A DNA stretch of 64,000 bases from CAVVUC01 sp963751395 (GCA_963751395.1 CAVVUC010000001.1:806001-870000), one strand, 5' to 3'. Counted from the first letter of the stretch, positions 27,526 to 35,699 are shown. Notes: a model not told the origin generated them from the letters alone. Numbers and translations: made by a program.

Positions 27526-27970
27526 ACCCTCATCCCCAACCCTTCTCCCAGGGGTAGAAGGGGGCGAGTCACCGCAGTATCGGGGCGGGCTGCAATATGC
27601 TGGGCTGGTGGAGCGGGCACGCGAACTCAGGAAGCACCAAACACCGGCAGAAGAAATTGCCTGGGAATTGTTACGTGATCGGCGGTTCGAGGGCCTGAAG
27701 TTCCGACGCGAGCATCAGATCAACAATTACATCGCAGACTTCTTCTGCGCGGAACACCAGGTCGACATCGAACTGGACGGAGAGATTCACAAATCACCCG
27801 AAGTGGTGGAGAAGGATGCGACGCGTGATGCGATGCTGCGGGCGCTCGGCTTCAAGGTGCTTCGTTTCCAAAATCAACTCGTCCTGGACCAGCCCGAGGA
27901 GTTCTTGCACCAGATCGCGGCAGCGTTGGAACTCCCCTCTACCTTTGGGAGAGGGGTTGGGGGTGAGGGT
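27526..27970 (+). mobile_element. 445-bp element encoding a DUF559/Vsr-like nuclease, in frame within hsdR
   Basis: Near-perfect inverted repeats of about 40 bp (27526-27568, ACCCTCATCCCCAACCC...; 27932-27970 reversed) enclose about 120 codons that are not HsdR. They read LVERARELRKHQTPAEEIAW, FRREHQINNYIADFFC, VDIELDGEIH and LRALGFKVLRFQNQLVL. This is the DUF559 family, a PD-(D/E)xK fold related to the very-short-patch nuclease: Asp in YIADFF, then the E-L-D strand. A GTG at 27608 could start an independent protein. HsdR resumes as MPVLCDRPDVIVLSDEAH. There are no intein splice residues at the edges. It looks like a nuclease-bearing selfish element that landed without breaking the host frame. 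Confidence 0.8.
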
Positions 27971-29902
27971 CACATGCCTGTGTTATGCGACCGGCCCGAT
28001 GTGATCGTGCTCTCGGACGAGGCGCACCGGAGCCATTACGACACGCTGGCGTTGAACATGCGCGCGGCATTGCCGAAAGGTCTATTCCTTGCCTTCACCG
28101 GCACGCCCCTCATCGCCGGGGAAGAACGGACGAAGGACGTTTTCGGCGATTACGTTTCCATCTACGACTTCCAGCAATCGGTCGAGGACGGCGCGACCGT
28201 GCCGCTGTTCTACGAGAACCGCACGCCGGAGTTGCAGCTCGTGAACCCGGAGTTGAACGAGGACATCTACAACCTCATCGAAGCGGCGGAACTCGACCCG
28301 GAACAGGAAGCGAAGCTCGAACGGGAGTTGAGCAAGCAATACCACATTCTCACCCGCGACGACCGATTGGAGACGGTCGCAAAGGACATCGTGCGGCATT
28401 TCCTCGGGCGCGGCTTCGTCGGCAAGGCGATGGTGGTGTCCATCGACAAGGCCACGGCGTTGAAGATGCACGACAAGGTGCGGAAGCATTGGACGGCTGA
28501 ACTGGCGCGGGTGCAGAAGGAGTTGGGGCGCTACGACCTCGCGGCAGACAAGAAGGATGAGCTGCTGGATCGCTTGCAGGTTTTGCAGACGACCGACATG
28601 GCGCTCATCGTCTCGCCCGGCCAGAACGAGATCGAGCAATTGAAGAAGCACGGCCTCGACATCGTGCCGCACCGCAAACGGATGAACGAGTCGCAGCCGC
28701 CGCTGGACGAAAAGTTCAAAGACGCGGGCGACCCGTTGCGAATCGTGTTCCTGTGTGCCATGTGGCTGACCGGCTTCGACGCGCCAAGTTGTTCCACCGT
28801 GTATCTCGACAAACCGATGCGGAATCACACGCTGATGCAGACCATCGCACGAGCCAACCGGGTGTTTCCCGGCAAGCACAGCGGCATGATCGTGGATTAC
28901 GCCAACGTGTTCGCCTCGCTGGAAAAGGCGCTGGCCATCTACGGCGCGGGCAAAGGCGGCAAGAATCCGGTGAAGGACAAGGCGAAGCTCGTCGCAGATT
29001 TGCGCAAGGCGATTGACGCGACGACGACCTTCTGCGCCACTCGCCAGGTGGTTCTCCCCGCCATCGAGCAACTCACCGCCGGCAGCATGCAGCGGTTGCA
29101 GCGGATGGATGATGCGGTCAACGCGCTGATTTCGCACGACCCGCTCCGCCGCGAGTTCCTTGGCCACGAGCGCATCGTCAACACGCTCTACGGAGCGGTG
29201 AAGCCCGATCCGGCGGCGCTGGAATTCGCCGGGCGCGTTGCCACCCTGACCGCCATCGCCGACGCCATCCGCACGACACTCAATCCAAACCCGGCGGACA
29301 TCACGGAAGTCATGGGCGACATCGGCAAGCTGCTCGACTCCTCGATCACAGGCGTGGACATGCCCGCCAAGCCCGCGCCGGTGATGGACTTGTCGAAGAT
29401 TGATTTCAATGCGCTCGCCGCGAAGTTCAAAGAGTCCAAGCACAAGAATACCGACCTCGAAGTTCTCAAGGCCGCCATCCGCGCCCAACTGGAGAAGCTG
29501 ATTCGCCTGAACAAAACCCGCGCCGACTTCGCCGAGAAGTTCGAGGAATTGATCGAGTCCTACAACAACGGCAGCCGGAACATCGAAGAGCTCTTCGAGG
29601 AATTGCTGAAGTCGAGCCGCAACCTCAACGACGAACAGCAGCGCCACGTCCGCGAGAACATGACGGAGGAAGAACTGGTCATCTTCGACATCCTCACGCG
29701 CCCGGCACCGGAGTTGAGCGCCGATGAACGCGCCGAGGTGAAGAAGGTCGCGCGAGTTCTCCTCGACCGGCTCAAGCAACTGCTGGTGCTCAACTGGCGG
29801 CAGAAGTCCGCCGCCCGCTCTCGACTCAAGCTCGCCATTGAAGACGTTTTAGACACTGGCTTGCCGCGTGTTTATTCACCTGAACTCTACCAGGAAAAGT
29901 GC

Positions 29903-30535
29903 TCAGCGGTTTTTGAGCACGCTTACGAAAGCTATCCCGAGCGTGATGCTGGCGTGTATGCTTTCGTCGCCTGACTCCCCGGAAGGTGTGCATTGAACCA
30001 ATCTCACGCGCGCCCGCGCTTGCATGAAAACTTCATTCATGACAATCGCCATCGGATAGTAGTTCTCGCCATCGACCGCCCAGATGCCGAGCCATTGCCG
30101 GCGGAACGCATCGCGGCTCATGCTGGCCTGCTGCGTCTCCTTGAGGCTCGTGTTGAGATATTTTTGATACGGCTTCGAGTAGTCGCGGAAACAGAACGAA
30201 ATCAGCGCGTGCGCCGGGCTGCCGTCGCGGATTTTCTGCCGGAATCCCTTGAATCGCCGGTAGTCCTTGTCCTGCATCGAACCGGCATGGCCGAGCAGCT
30301 TCACATGGTTCGCCCAGATCGGATGCCGCTGGTTGTAGCTGGCGCGCCGGGCGCGGTCGATGATCTGCCGGTCGATGCCGTCGCCCATGTCCTCGCACCG
30401 CCAGACATGCCGCCCGCGCATCCGCCCCGCCAATACATTGGACAGGTGAAACCGGCTCACCTGGGCCTGTTGCGCCAGCTTGGTGAAATTCATCTTGCGC
30501 TTTATCAGCATCTCGCGCAACGGCTCCGCATTCAT
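29903..30535 (-). CDS. HTH-domain protein of unknown role, next to the integrated element
   Basis: 210 residues from ATG 30535, with GGAGGG about ten bases upstream. The N-terminus is a Cro/C1-like helix-turn-helix (LREMLIKRKMNFTKLAQQAQ, VSRFHLSNVLAGRMRGRHVW). The remaining 160 residues are not recognised; they include HPIWANHVKLLGHAGSMQDK and RRQWLGIWAVDGENYYPMAI. The gene is convergent with hsdR and its last 72 bases overlap the hsdR 3' end on the other strand. It lies just outside the left att-like repeat (30674), so it may be chromosomal, a leftover of an earlier element, or a sign that the element is larger than I have drawn it. Confidence 0.65.
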   Translation of the reverse strand: MNAEPLREMLIKRKMNFTKLAQQAQVSRFHLSNVLAGRMRGRHVWRCEDMGDGIDRQIIDRARRASYNQRHPIWANHVKLLGHAGSMQDKDYRRFKGFRQKIRDGSPAHALISFCFRDYSKPYQKYLNTSLKETQQASMSRDAFRRQWLGIWAVDGENYYPMAIVMNEVFMQARARVRLVQCTPSGESGDESIHASITLGIAFVSVLKNR

Positions 30536-30673
30536 GGCCTGCCCTCCACGCCCATCGGCGCCAGCCAGCCCGCCGCGCTGGGCCGGCACGAATCGCCCGC
30601 CCCGGAGTTGAACGCAGGCAGCCCTGAGTTCGCTACACTCTTGTTACACAAACGCCGGTTCTTCTCTGTAAAA

Positions 30674-30717
30674 CTGCGCCCGGCGGGGGTCGAACCCACA
30701 ACCTTTTGGCTTGCGAA
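30674..30717. repeat. Left attachment-site copy (partial tRNA-Arg 3' end)
   Basis: 26 of the first 29 positions match the 3' end of tRNA-Arg at 39151 onward (TGCGCCCGGCG, then GGGTCGAAC, then CAACCT), including the T arm and acceptor strand. Similarity fades through the anticodon arm, with one extra base. This is the pattern left when an element brings its own tRNA 3' end and pushes the original to its far side. Confidence 0.75.
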
Positions 30718-30747
30718 GAGCAAAGTTCTACTCTGTAGAGGATTTGA

Positions 30748-30773
30748 TGTAGCTATTCTGTAGCTACTTTTCA
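30748..30773. repeat. Putative integrase arm-type sites, left end
   Basis: TGTAGCTATTCTGTAGCTAC holds two copies of TGTAGCTAY. The 13-mer TAGCTACTTTTCA (30761-30773) recurs exactly at 39025-39037 beside the integrase start. Such short repeats near both ends usually bind the integrase N-terminal domain. The repeat overlaps the stop codon of the first small gene. Confidence 0.55.
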
Positions 30774-31229
30774 GCCGTTTTGCGCTTCGATGATTGCCCA
30801 TGCAAGGCATCGCTCGAAGTCGGCAAGCCATGCAATGTCTGCGCGCGCGGTCGTCAGAAGCGACGGCAGCAACAGAACGGTCAGCCACGGCAATGACTGC
30901 GGCTTTTGCGGTTCCGCCGCCGGTGCGAATAGCTGCGGCATCGCATCGGAGAGCCCCAGGTAAAGCTGCTCCATTGCCTGCCATGTTTCCGCCGCGCCGG
31001 GTTCGCTCCATGAAAGCCCACAGGTCACGATTGGTTCGCGTCCGCGAGAGATTGTAAAGACGGCTCCGCCGTGCGCGGGATGCACCTCGACGCGGAATGC
31101 CGTGAATGGATCGGGTAGCTGTCCGCCGTGCGCGGTCAGATAGGAAAGCGCCGCGATTGCCTCATCGTTGACTTCGGATCGCGGAGAGGTTCGCGTGTCG
31201 CCGGTGTTGAGCGTGTAATGATGAAGCAC
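30771..31229 (-). CDS. Unknown small protein at the element's left end
   Basis: 152 residues, no signal peptide. The N-terminal half has a beta-rich part (AFRVEVHPAHGGAVFTISRG, EPIVTCGLSW); the C-terminal half is leucine-rich and perhaps membrane-associated or an amphipathic helix (LPWLTVLLLPSLLTTARADI). It is the last gene of the minus-strand run and ends inside the arm-type repeat. In phage satellites this edge position often holds accessory or defence genes, but nothing in the sequence identifies a function. Confidence 0.55.
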   Translation of the reverse strand: MLHHYTLNTGDTRTSPRSEVNDEAIAALSYLTAHGGQLPDPFTAFRVEVHPAHGGAVFTISRGREPIVTCGLSWSEPGAAETWQAMEQLYLGLSDAMPQLFAPAAEPQKPQSLPWLTVLLLPSLLTTARADIAWLADFERCLAWAIIEAQNG

Positions 31230-31288
31230 GCCCGATGATGCGCGGTGCCATCCTGCCAGGTCAAGCTTGCCCGGTCAGTCCGCGCGCC

Positions 31289-31459
31289 TCAGCGGGTTGC
31301 CTTTTTGCGATAGCGGCGACCGATGCGAAGAAGTTCGCCCATCGTGCGACGGCGGCCCGATGGTTCCAGCAGATCGCCGGGGCGGAGATGCCCGGATTGG
31401 AAAAGCTGTTCGAGTTCGTTCTGGTCGGAAAAGAGGACGAGGGGTTCGGGTGCTTTCAT
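31289..31459 (-). CDS. Very small protein (56 residues), unknown
   Basis: ATG 31459 to TGA 31289-31291 in the gap between two larger genes. It reads EPLVLFSDQNELEQLFQSGH and ends with a very basic tail (RRRTMGELLRIGRRYRKKAT). The acidic amphipathic start and basic end look like a real small binding protein, perhaps DNA or RNA binding, but there is no strong ribosome-binding site. Confidence 0.45.
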   Translation of the reverse strand: MKAPEPLVLFSDQNELEQLFQSGHLRPGDLLEPSGRRRTMGELLRIGRRYRKKATR

Positions 31460-31516
31460 GTTCGGATTTTAGGGGGCGCGCCGGGAAACCCATTCAAAAC
31501 CGGCGCACCCCTCATG

Positions 31517-32101
31517 TCACTTTTCGGAAAGCCGGGGATCGGGTTCGTCGATCTCGGTGAGAAGATTGCTGCAATAGTGGCTGAGCGGCCGGCATTGCCC
31601 GGATTCGCCTTCGCCGTGAAAAAGCTTGTCGGCGAGGAATGATTCGCACGCTCCCAACACCCAATCGATTTTGGCGAGGATGGCATCGCTTACGGGCGGA
31701 ACCGTGCCGTAGAGCGTCGTCCACGGTGCCAGTGCTCTCAGATAATCGGCACGCTTGGCTTGGAATGCCGCGCGGATGTCGCGAACGATCGGTACCAAGT
31801 CGTCGCGGAGCCGGGCGGCGTTTTCGCGATTGAATGCGGCGGTTTTGCCTTCCTGCTGAATTTGAGAAACCCGCTGCCAGTTTTCTTGACTGCCCCACCG
31901 TTCTAAATGGTTCATGGCTTCGTTGTCGCCAAGCCGCGCGGCCTGCTCATATTGGCCCCATGCGTCCTCGAAAAAAATGCGCGGGCGGTAGGGATTCTCC
32001 GCGCCAAACTTTGAAAGCTTTTCTTCCCAGCGTGTGATTGTTTCGGTGTGCGCGTCGCTGAGGACGAAAACGGCGCGATTGATGATGCAGCGTTTTTTCA
32101 T
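31517..32101 (-). CDS. Unknown protein of the satellite-like element
   Basis: 194 residues, mostly helical and charged: AHTETITRWEEKLSKFGAEN, RIFFEDAWGQYEQAARLGDN, EAMNHLERWGSQENWQRVSQ. It overlaps the previous gene by four bases (ATGA at 32098-32101), so production of the two is probably coupled. No family or catalytic motif recognised. Its place downstream of the TerS-like gene would fit a packaging or morphogenesis-interference role, but that is only context. Confidence 0.6.
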   Translation of the reverse strand: MKKRCIINRAVFVLSDAHTETITRWEEKLSKFGAENPYRPRIFFEDAWGQYEQAARLGDNEAMNHLERWGSQENWQRVSQIQQEGKTAAFNRENAARLRDDLVPIVRDIRAAFQAKRADYLRALAPWTTLYGTVPPVSDAILAKIDWVLGACESFLADKLFHGEGESGQCRPLSHYCSNLLTEIDEPDPRLSEK

Positions 32102-32481
32102 TTTGAGTGGAAGTATTCGAGGCGGATTGTTTTGGCGTTTTTCTGGTAGAAATCGGTTGCGAGCGGCGGGTTTGAGTCACTCAACCGCGCGAATTTTTGG
32201 AGCGCGGTTTCGTCGGGCTTCGGGGCGGCGGGTTGTGCGGCGGGCTTTGCGGTTGCGGGCTTCGCAGCGGCGACGGCGACGGGCTTCGCGACGGCTGGCA
32301 CGGCTTTCGCGGCCTTTGCGTCGCGCCGGGCTTCGCAGGCGTCAAGCCGCTGTTCAACTGTCCTGAGCAGGGCGTCCGATGGGGCACCGAAGCCCGCGGC
32401 GACGAGCGCGATGAGCTTGTCCTCCAGGGTGCCGCCCCGGCACCATTTGCTGAATGAATTGCTGTTTTGGATTTTGGTCAT
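32098..32481 (-). CDS. Alanine/proline/lysine-rich protein, unknown
   Basis: 127 residues in three parts: a short helical head (LEDKLIALVAAGFGAPSDAL), a low-complexity Ala/Pro/Lys linker of about 40 residues, and a tail (LQKFARLSDSNPPLATDFYQ, ending RLEYFHSK). Such linkers join a binding head to a partner-binding tail. Four-base overlap with the next gene. Function unknown. Confidence 0.6.
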   Translation of the reverse strand: MTKIQNSNSFSKWCRGGTLEDKLIALVAAGFGAPSDALLRTVEQRLDACEARRDAKAAKAVPAVAKPVAVAAAKPATAKPAAQPAAPKPDETALQKFARLSDSNPPLATDFYQKNAKTIRLEYFHSK

Positions 32482-32519
32482 GTTGGTTTGTTGGTTTCTG
32501 AAAATTTCGCGAGGGGGGC

Positions 32520-32783
32520 TTATGGGAACCGCACCCTCGCGTCTGGGCGGTGCCCGAGAGTTTTTTTGCGACGCTCATCCAGGGCGTTGGAAATCGCGGT
32601 TTTGAGCAAATCGACTTTGTCGGAGCGCCAGAGCAGGATTCGGCCGGTGACGGCATCTGGCGCGATGATTCCGCGGCTGCGAAGTGTTTGTAGAAAGCTG
32701 GGCGGCACGTTTGCCAGGCGGTACAATTCAGCGGTGGACAACCAGTTCGCCGATTGAAGTAGAGGATTGTTGCCGACTTTCAT
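32520..32783 (-). CDS. Small winged-helix/MerR-like DNA-binding protein
   Basis: 87 residues from ATG 32783 (an alternative start lies at 32813). The core WLSTAELYRLANVPPSFLQT, then LRSRGIIAPDAVTGRILLWR is an excisionase/MerR-like helix-turn-helix with wing. It follows the TerS-like gene and may regulate the element or belong to its recombination or packaging machinery. Confidence 0.6.
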   Translation of the reverse strand: MKVGNNPLLQSANWLSTAELYRLANVPPSFLQTLRSRGIIAPDAVTGRILLWRSDKVDLLKTAISNALDERRKKTLGHRPDARVRFP

Positions 32784-32837
32784 TTTCACCAAATGCGCGA
32801 TGTCAAAATTCAAATTTCAAAATTTGGATTTCGGATT

Positions 32838-33410
32838 TCATGCGGGGAGTTTGATTTCAGCGGCGGAGCGCTGGATGGATTCGATCTCGGAAAGGATTTT
32901 CTCGCGGATCGATTGGCCGGTCTCCGGTGGCAAGAGACTGAGCACGCGGTCGGGAAGCTGGTGGAGCCGGGCTTTTATCTCGCTGCAATAGGTGATGAAC
33001 GCCTGCTCAACCGGGATGCGCGGCAGCACGTCGCGATTGTCGGACTGAATGCCAGGAGTATCTTTTTCCAGCCGTCGCAGCGTCTCACGCTTGGCATCGA
33101 GCATGCGGTTGAGTGCCATTTCAGCGTCAATGTCTCCGGTTGCGCCCGCGCTGCGAACACGGCGTCCAAGATCGCGGCATTCCATCTTCGCACGCACGAT
33201 CTCGAACTCCAGCCCGACGCCAACGTTGTCGCTTGCTGGTTCCGGATCGCTTTCAAAATTTTCTACGCTTCCGACGATGGCTTTTTCGGCAAGAAATTTC
33301 ATCCAGCGCGGATCGCGTGCCGTGCGCCAGGCGCGAACGGACCGCTCGCTGACTGCGTGAATTTCAGCGCAAGCCTTTATTAAAACACTCTGAGTTCTTC
33401 CGTAACGCAT
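32838..33410 (-). CDS. Phage Nu1/small-terminase-like protein
   Basis: 190 residues. The N-terminus looks like a helix-turn-helix (IKACAEIHAVSERSVRAWRT). A long helical stretch follows (AEMALNRMLDAKRETLRRLE), then VLPRIPVEQAFITYCSEIKA, ARLHQLPDRVLSLLPP. The series 'charged coil, then ...P.e...a.....i..rl..LP.rl...l' is the pattern of the Nu1-type phage DNA-packaging family. Known small terminases recognise the packaging site and hand DNA to the large subunit; satellites use their own to redirect a helper phage's packaging. No large terminase is present here. The assignment rests on pattern only. Confidence 0.6.
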   Translation of the reverse strand: MRYGRTQSVLIKACAEIHAVSERSVRAWRTARDPRWMKFLAEKAIVGSVENFESDPEPASDNVGVGLEFEIVRAKMECRDLGRRVRSAGATGDIDAEMALNRMLDAKRETLRRLEKDTPGIQSDNRDVLPRIPVEQAFITYCSEIKARLHQLPDRVLSLLPPETGQSIREKILSEIESIQRSAAEIKLPA

Positions 33411-33567
33411 GATATGGTAGGAACGATGTCAATTTGGAGGCGTTGGAAGCGCCGCCGCCGTAAGTGCTTCCACAAACTGTTCACCAGCCGCGCTCTCAAA
33501 AAGCCTGAGAGGCGATGAACTGCGATGGGTGTGAGCGGCGAAAGAGATTCCTTGTCCACCCCATGCC

Positions 33568-33706
33568 TGCAAAAGTCTCACCGCACGCGAGAGAGACAGA
33601 CACACACACGCTACGTTAAGTAGTAGCGTGTGTGTGTGTCTCTCCTGAGTCTCCAGCACCAGACTTTTGCAACCCCTGCAAAAGTGCAAAAGTCTTGCAA
33701 AAGTCT
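33568..33706. repeat. Iterons TGCAAAAGTCT: candidate replication origin
   Basis: TGCAAAAGTCT occurs at 33568-33578, inverted at 33661-33671, as the partial TGCAAAAGT at 33677-33685, and in full at 33685-33695 and 33696-33706. The last three are head-to-tail at one helical turn. Spaced identical repeats beside a replication helicase are the usual layout of iteron origins bound by an initiator. The gene-free stretch 33411-33705 contains nothing else recognisable apart from the palindrome at 33591-33644. Confidence 0.7.
33591..33644. repeat. Large CA/GT palindrome within the iteron region
   Basis: ACACACACACGCTAC and GTAGCGTGTGTGTGT form a perfect 15-bp stem around the loop GTTAAGTA (33615-33622). 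Past a two-base bulge it is extended by GAGAGA/TCTCTC. On either strand this would give a stable hairpin or cruciform. It may be part of the origin, a primase or packaging site, or a terminator for the helicase operon. Confidence 0.75.
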
Positions 33707-34827
33707 CATAGCAAGACCTGCGGATGACGGCCAATCTCAATCTTGTCATTCGTCCGGGCGCGCTTGATGTAGTGCTCGAAAAGCTCCCCGGCTTCAATCA
33801 GATCATCCAGAAACGTCCGGGCTTTGCGCTCGCCGATGCTGGCGGCGGACGCTCGATCAATCAACGCGGTCTTCCAAATCGTCCCCGTCCCCGGCACGAG
33901 CGCTTTCAGGTCTGCGGCGGTTTTTGCTGTCCCGCCGCTCTGCGGGATCTCATCGGGCGTCGCCTCGCGCCAGAACATCGCATCCCCGCTTGAGTGGCAG
34001 AAGTGCCTGAAGATTGTCGGCGATCCATAGTCGTCAACCCAGCCGATGCGCCGTCCCCGCTTGGCCGCGATGAACCGGAACATCTGCTCATCGCTCGTCG
34101 GGTCAATCACCAGGCCCGCCCGCATCCAATTCGTAATGTCCGCGCTTCCAGCCCCGCTATACATCCAATCGGAGCCGCGCCAGTTCGCTGTGTCCCGATT
34201 CACGACTTTCGGTGTGTGGTGATTGATAATCGCCCCGCACTGAAATTCCTCCAGCATCGGGTTTAACCCGGTGCGGAGAAAAGCCGCGGTCACCTCGGCG
34301 TCACTAACGTCGCCGCCCAGATATGCGAACAGCGGATTGATGCGCAGCAGGTCGGGTCTGTGTTCGGAGAGCAACGGGCGCACGATCTTCTGTAAGAACG
34401 TGTGCCCGGTGTGCGATTTCTCCGAAACGATCAAAGCTCGGTCGCCTATCGCCGCGAGTTCATCGCCGGGGATTTCGAGTCCCCGGACAACGCCCGTCAC
34501 CATCTCGGCAATGTCGCCCGCGTCGTCCTCGGCTTGGATTGTCAGTATTCGCAACGGCCGCGTCGGTGCGATGCCGAAAGCAGGTCTGCCCAACGCCCAA
34601 AGCAAATCCTGTTGAACCGATGCGCTCGACTTGCCGATGCCGGATGGCCCGACAAACAAAGCTCCGCCCTCAACACAAAGCCATCGGTTGCCCAGCAGGG
34701 TCTTGCTGGCGTCGATTTCACGCCCAAAGAACTCAATGAGCGGCTGCGATGGTGGCATAGCAACGCTTGCGCCCGGCTGCTCTCCGTCTGACTCCGGCAT
34801 GTCCTCAAATTCTGTCGCGAGCTTCAT
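33706..34827 (-). CDS. RepA-like AAA/RecA-fold replicative helicase
   Basis: 373 residues from ATG 34827, with GGAGG seven bases upstream; the TTG two codons earlier is less likely. Walker A is FVGPSGIGKSSASVQ (about residue 55). Walker B-like stretches LRILTIQAEDD and LLRINPLFAYLGG follow, then CGAIINHHTPKV, typical of the AAA_25/RepA group (hexameric helicases of plasmids and phage elements). The C-terminus is a winged-helix-like extension (IDRASAASIGERKARTFLDD). It overlaps the primase-like gene by four bases. It probably unwinds the element's origin. Confidence 0.8.
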   Translation of the reverse strand: MKLATEFEDMPESDGEQPGASVAMPPSQPLIEFFGREIDASKTLLGNRWLCVEGGALFVGPSGIGKSSASVQQDLLWALGRPAFGIAPTRPLRILTIQAEDDAGDIAEMVTGVVRGLEIPGDELAAIGDRALIVSEKSHTGHTFLQKIVRPLLSEHRPDLLRINPLFAYLGGDVSDAEVTAAFLRTGLNPMLEEFQCGAIINHHTPKVVNRDTANWRGSDWMYSGAGSADITNWMRAGLVIDPTSDEQMFRFIAAKRGRRIGWVDDYGSPTIFRHFCHSSGDAMFWREATPDEIPQSGGTAKTAADLKALVPGTGTIWKTALIDRASAASIGERKARTFLDDLIEAGELFEHYIKRARTNDKIEIGRHPQVLL

Positions 34828-35699
34828 TGGCAAACCTCCGGGTTGAAAAAATAAACCGTCTGGCGTCTGCCGTCTCTCAGCCCATCCGGGATCCGGACAA
34901 ACTGCGCTCGTCCCCAGGTCGCCGGGTCCGCCCCGAGACTTACGGCGGCGCGCATGAAACGCCGTAGCTTGTCCTCATCCCGTCCGGCGCAAAAGAACCA
35001 GCCGTGGATTGATTTTGAGCCGGAATGAACCGCCAGCACAAGCGGTGCGCGCTGTGCCAAGTGTAATAGGATCGCGGCCTGTTGGTCTGCCGTGCCCGCG
35101 TCTTGCTCAACTATCAGAAAGCGCCTCGCGCCGGTGTTGCTCAACGTGTGCTCTGACTCCCTGCCATCCTGAGTCATCCCGGTTCGCGCCGTCATCGGCG
35201 ACGGCACGATGAGCTCCAGACTCGCCAGCCGGCCGCGCAACCGTTCGCGACTCCGGGTCGCAAACTGACTGTTGCTCAGACCTATGCACAAAAGCGAGTC
35301 GCCGGGGAACATGCTGTCAATAACTTGCTCCGTGTGCGGTTCGCTGTCCTCAAAGCGAACGGGCGATTGCTCCCATAGGTCAACCAGCCCGTAGCCGGTC
35401 GCAATGGCTGTTTCCCGTAGCTCTTGATTCACCTTTGGCCAGGTCGCTCTTGGTGTTGGCGCTACACGTTGCCCCGGTTGCCAGGCGTTAGCTCTACTGC
35501 GTTCAACGGCTCGCGCGATTTCGCCGGTTTTGATTTGCTCGCCTGCCGTTGCTGCCGCGAGCGTGTCAACGATTTCTGCCGGTGTGCGGAATGGATGCAA
35601 GACACGAGCCGCACGATAAAGCCAGTTATTCAAACCCAATCCCCGGGTGGGTGGTGCCGATAGCAGATCGCGCACAAACTGTGGAAGCTGGGCGTTCAA
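34824..35699 (-). CDS. Primase-like protein (PrimPol/RepB type)
   Basis: 291 residues. The second half shows the pattern of phage and plasmid primases: FLIVEQDAGTADQQAAILLH (acidic metal-binding residues), LVLAVHSGSKSIHGWFFCAG (Ser-Gly-x-Lys-Ser-x-His) and WGRAQFVRIPDGLRDGRRQT. In PrimPol proteins the first Asp/Glu residues and the His of the S-x-H motif form the active site. It is coupled by ATGA overlaps both upstream and downstream (ParB-like, helicase). A primase and helicase encoded together imply that the element starts its own DNA synthesis. Confidence 0.72.
   Translation of the reverse strand: MNAQLPQFVRDLLSAPPTRGLGLNNWLYRAARVLHPFRTPAEIVDTLAAATAGEQIKTGEIARAVERSRANAWQPGQRVAPTPRATWPKVNQELRETAIATGYGLVDLWEQSPVRFEDSEPHTEQVIDSMFPGDSLLCIGLSNSQFATRSRERLRGRLASLELIVPSPMTARTGMTQDGRESEHTLSNTGARRFLIVEQDAGTADQQAAILLHLAQRAPLVLAVHSGSKSIHGWFFCAGRDEDKLRRFMRAAVSLGADPATWGRAQFVRIPDGLRDGRRQTVYFFNPEVCQ

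Larger units (their letters stand above)
26271..29974 (+). pseudogene. hsdR: Type I restriction endonuclease gene hsdR, frameshifted and with two insertions
   Basis: The first 100 codons (ATG 26271, YTEDQLVEQPAIGLFAELGW) end in a one-base frameshift near 26572, in LLLKEG-LKVSVPDRERGG. The second frame (GTG 26579) runs 1131 codons. It holds the PD-(D/E)xK nuclease (CRPDLVGFVNG, LVVIELKKPG), Walker A VFWQTQGSGKSFSM, box IVLSDEAHRSHYDT, motif AFTGTPLI and motif TIARANRVFPGK, then the helical C-terminal domain. Two blocks foreign to HsdR interrupt it without breaking the frame: about 33 codons before Walker A (27141-27237) and about 148 codons before the DEAH box (27526-27970). With hsdM dead and hsdS absent, restriction is not expected. 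Confidence 0.88.

Noticed and set aside
27526..27970. DUF559 insertion considered as an intein
   Set aside because: No Cys/Ser at the N-edge, no terminal His-Asn followed by Cys/Ser/Thr, no HINT-domain pattern; flanks are DNA inverted repeats instead.
31275..31493. 72-codon frame in the gap before the 31517 gene
   Set aside because: Arg/Pro/Ser-rich random-looking translation; the overlapping 56-codon frame 31289-31459 has better protein character.
33591..33706. Repeats considered as a CRISPR array
   Set aside because: Units are 11 bp and abut each other, one copy is inverted, there are no spacers of constant length and no cas genes.
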